From NCBI GenBank assembly GCA_021827245.1, contig JAKAWN010000391.1:1-6368 (forward strand): DNA of 6,368 nucleotides. Reading direction: 5' to 3'. A model generated the notes under the pieces. It was not told the origin of the DNA. It saw only the letters and a list, made by a program, of their open reading frames with translations, and ran no database searches. Position numbers and translations under genes: made by a program. Below are positions 5,318-6,368 of the stretch, one piece after another (within the stretch, counting starts at the first letter, position 1; every line of letters starts with the position of its first letter). The DNA comes from Acidobacteriota bacterium (GTDB taxonomy: Bacteria; Acidobacteriota; Terriglobia; UBA7540).

Positions 5318-5340
5318 GCGCAGGTCCTTGTGGCCTGCGC
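5318..5340. other. 7-bp hairpin of unknown role
   Basis: GCGCAGG (5318-5324) and CCTGCGC (5334-5340) are exact inverses around a 9-base loop. It has no T-run directly after it and no gene beside it. It resembles the other intergenic palindromes of this interval in GC-rich arm composition, but shares no long identity with them. Confidence 0.4.
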
Positions 5341-5560
5341 CTCTTGCTTTGTGGGGAAAAACCGCGCTAGCCGGTCGTTCCGCGTTCGAGACAAAGGACC
5401 GTCCCCGGTACATTCCAGCTAAAAGACGCGGACCGAAACCAGCCGTTCGCGCTACCCACCGCGCCACCCGGCGGCGAGCAAAAGGATATCGTCCCTGCCT
5501 TTTTGCACAAGCAGCTTGACGTCACCAGTGCAAGTTATTGTGTTGTGCGCTTACACCAAT

Positions 5561-5569
5561 TGTGATAAT
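5561..5569 (+). promoter_or_regulatory. Candidate extended -10 promoter for the restriction-type gene
   Basis: TGTGATAAT at 5561-5569 matches TGn plus five of six -10 positions, in an AT-rich patch directly before the gene at 5597. Transcription would start near 5576, giving a leader of about 20 bases. A perfect -35 is absent; TTGTGC at 5543-5548 is a weak match at 15-base spacing. Confidence 0.4.
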
Positions 5570-5596
5570 TATTTCTTCCGAAAGTGATTTGACGCC

Positions 5597-6368
5597 ATGC
5601 TTACAGAGTCAATCCTTCCTCTTCCGCCGCGCTTTACCGAGTACCTAAGCGTTTACTGTTCGCTGGCTGCTGCCGCTATCCAATCGGGCAAGCATCATGA
5701 CCAGCGCCGCGCCTTATTGATAGATTTTTTGCGAAAAGCCTTCGGAATCGAGGTTGACGAGATTGAGCTTGAACATAAGATCAAAGCAGCTTCGGCACGA
5801 GGCATGATTGACGCCTTCTATCGTTATGTGATCTTTGAGGTGAAGACGGATTTCGAGCGGGAGCGCGACGACGCGAAACGGGAACTCACGAAATACTTTG
5901 AATCAAGGGATAACCCCACGGACTATGTTGCCGCCGTAACAGATGGCCTCACGTTCGAGGTCTACGATTACGACTCGAAAAGGAAAGAGCCGCAAATCGT
6001 ACGAACGTTCGTGCTTGAATCAGACTCCCCTGCCAGCGCCTTTATCGAGCTTGATGAGCTTCTTGCCGCAGGTCGGAAAATCCCTCCCATGTCAGGCGAG
6101 GTAGTTATTCGTTTTGGCAGTGGAAGTCTCACGTTCACCAGAAGCCGTCAAGCTCTTCGTGCTGCCTTCGAATCTGTGAGGTCAATCCCCAGCGTCGAGG
6201 TCAAGTTTAGGGAGTGGAATGCCCTCCTCGCCAAAGTATACGGAAGTTCGCCCGAAGACGAGGACCTGTTTATCAAGCACACCTACCTCACGCTCCTTTC
6301 GCGAGCCATCGTGACGACGGCGATCTTCCACCAGGCTCGTCGAGACAAGGGGCTTTATCGCGGTCTTC
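5597..6368 (+). CDS. N-terminal part of a nuclease-methylase (type IIG-like), cut by window end
   Basis: The first 257 codons of a longer gene are visible. An in-frame TGA at 5585-5587 and no other start codon between make ATG 5597 the start, though its ribosome binding site is weak (a GAAAGTGA stretch). The N-terminus carries a PD-(D/E)xK-like nuclease pattern: E59, D72 in GMIDAF, E81-V-K83 in IFEVK, and then a KRELTKY segment (94-100) like the QxxxY element after the ExK motif in type I and IIG restriction nucleases. A second region with WNALLAKVYGSS leads to DLFIKHTYL (223-231), typical of the helical linker before the adenine methylase domain in type IIG and related enzymes. The catalytic NPPY-type methylase motif and target recognition domain would lie beyond 6368. 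By family, it would cut and methylate foreign DNA in the cytoplasm. A methylase from another defence system with an N-terminal nuclease-like domain is an alternative. Confidence 0.75.
   Translation, partial: MLTESILPLPPRFTEYLSVYCSLAAAAIQSGKHHDQRRALLIDFLRKAFGIEVDEIELEHKIKAASARGMIDAFYRYVIFEVKTDFERERDDAKRELTKYFESRDNPTDYVAAVTDGLTFEVYDYDSKRKEPQIVRTFVLESDSPASAFIELDELLAAGRKIPPMSGEVVIRFGSGSLTFTRSRQALRAAFESVRSIPSVEVKFREWNALLAKVYGSSPEDEDLFIKHTYLTLLSRAIVTTAIFHQARRDKGLYRGL

Larger units (their letters stand above)
4250..5596. other. 1.35-kb gene-less, repeat- and palindrome-rich interval
   Basis: No frame on either strand here shows a domain, signal peptide or believable start site with a natural protein composition. 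The minus-strand frames at 4354-4629 and 4849-5121 share their N-terminal half only because both cross copies of the same repeat. The interval holds repeats A and B, the inverted-repeat element between them, and several isolated hairpins. It separates housekeeping-like envelope genes from a restriction-type gene, as an accessory-region boundary would. Confidence 0.7.

Noticed and set aside
5281..5520. Possible tRNA or CRISPR in the GC-rich stretch before the restriction-type gene
   Set aside because: There is a TTCGA, but no acceptor stem or cloverleaf spacing fits. No regularly spaced direct repeats are present, only an isolated hairpin.

Overview
The window looks like a chromosomal stretch of a moderately GC-rich, Gram-negative soil-type bacterium, most likely an Acidobacteriota (Terriglobia-like) genome or metagenomic contig. 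The grounds are the make-up of the first gene: a PEGA-like/Ig-like/OmpA protein whose C-terminal tail (a YPYNAPD-type motif followed by a PSL motif) resembles OmpA proteins I recall from that phylum. Further grounds are export signals with AXA sites and a lipobox, and palindrome-rich intergenic repeats. The assignment rests on recall, not on a search.

Layout. (1) 1-2017: a promoter region with a 13-bp direct repeat, a 577-residue exported OmpA-family protein (216-1949, +), and a strong intrinsic terminator (about 1976-2017). (2) 2018-2640: mostly non-coding on the + strand, with a plausible two-helix membrane protein on the minus strand (2097-2417). (3) 2641-3285: a lipoprotein of the PEBP/YbhB-YbcL family (+). 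(4) 3286-3748: a gene-less leader with an AT-rich palindromic patch, two candidate promoters and a hairpin next to the ribosome binding site. (5) 3749-4249: a 166-residue secreted protein with a predicted beta-sandwich fold and unknown function (+). (6) 4250-5596: about 1.35 kb with no convincing gene. It holds two direct copies of a 189-bp palindrome-rich repeat (4459-4647 and 4951-5139, 175/189 identical, no gaps) and a 122-bp element with perfect 15-bp inverted ends (4828-4949) directly against the second copy. It also holds several other hairpins. (7) 5597-6368: the 5' part of a large gene cut by the window end. Its product begins with a PD-(D/E)xK-type nuclease domain and then enters sequence typical of type IIG restriction-methylation enzymes.

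The three + strand envelope or secretion genes each have their own promoter or leader candidate and wide spacing, so they do not form a tight operon. They share only export out of the cytoplasm. The repeat block separates them from the restriction-type gene and looks like an accessory-region boundary. The most informative features are the paired repeats, whose substitutions keep one stem paired, the inverted-repeat element beside the second copy, and the nuclease-methylase gene that runs out of the window and could be the first gene of a defence locus.
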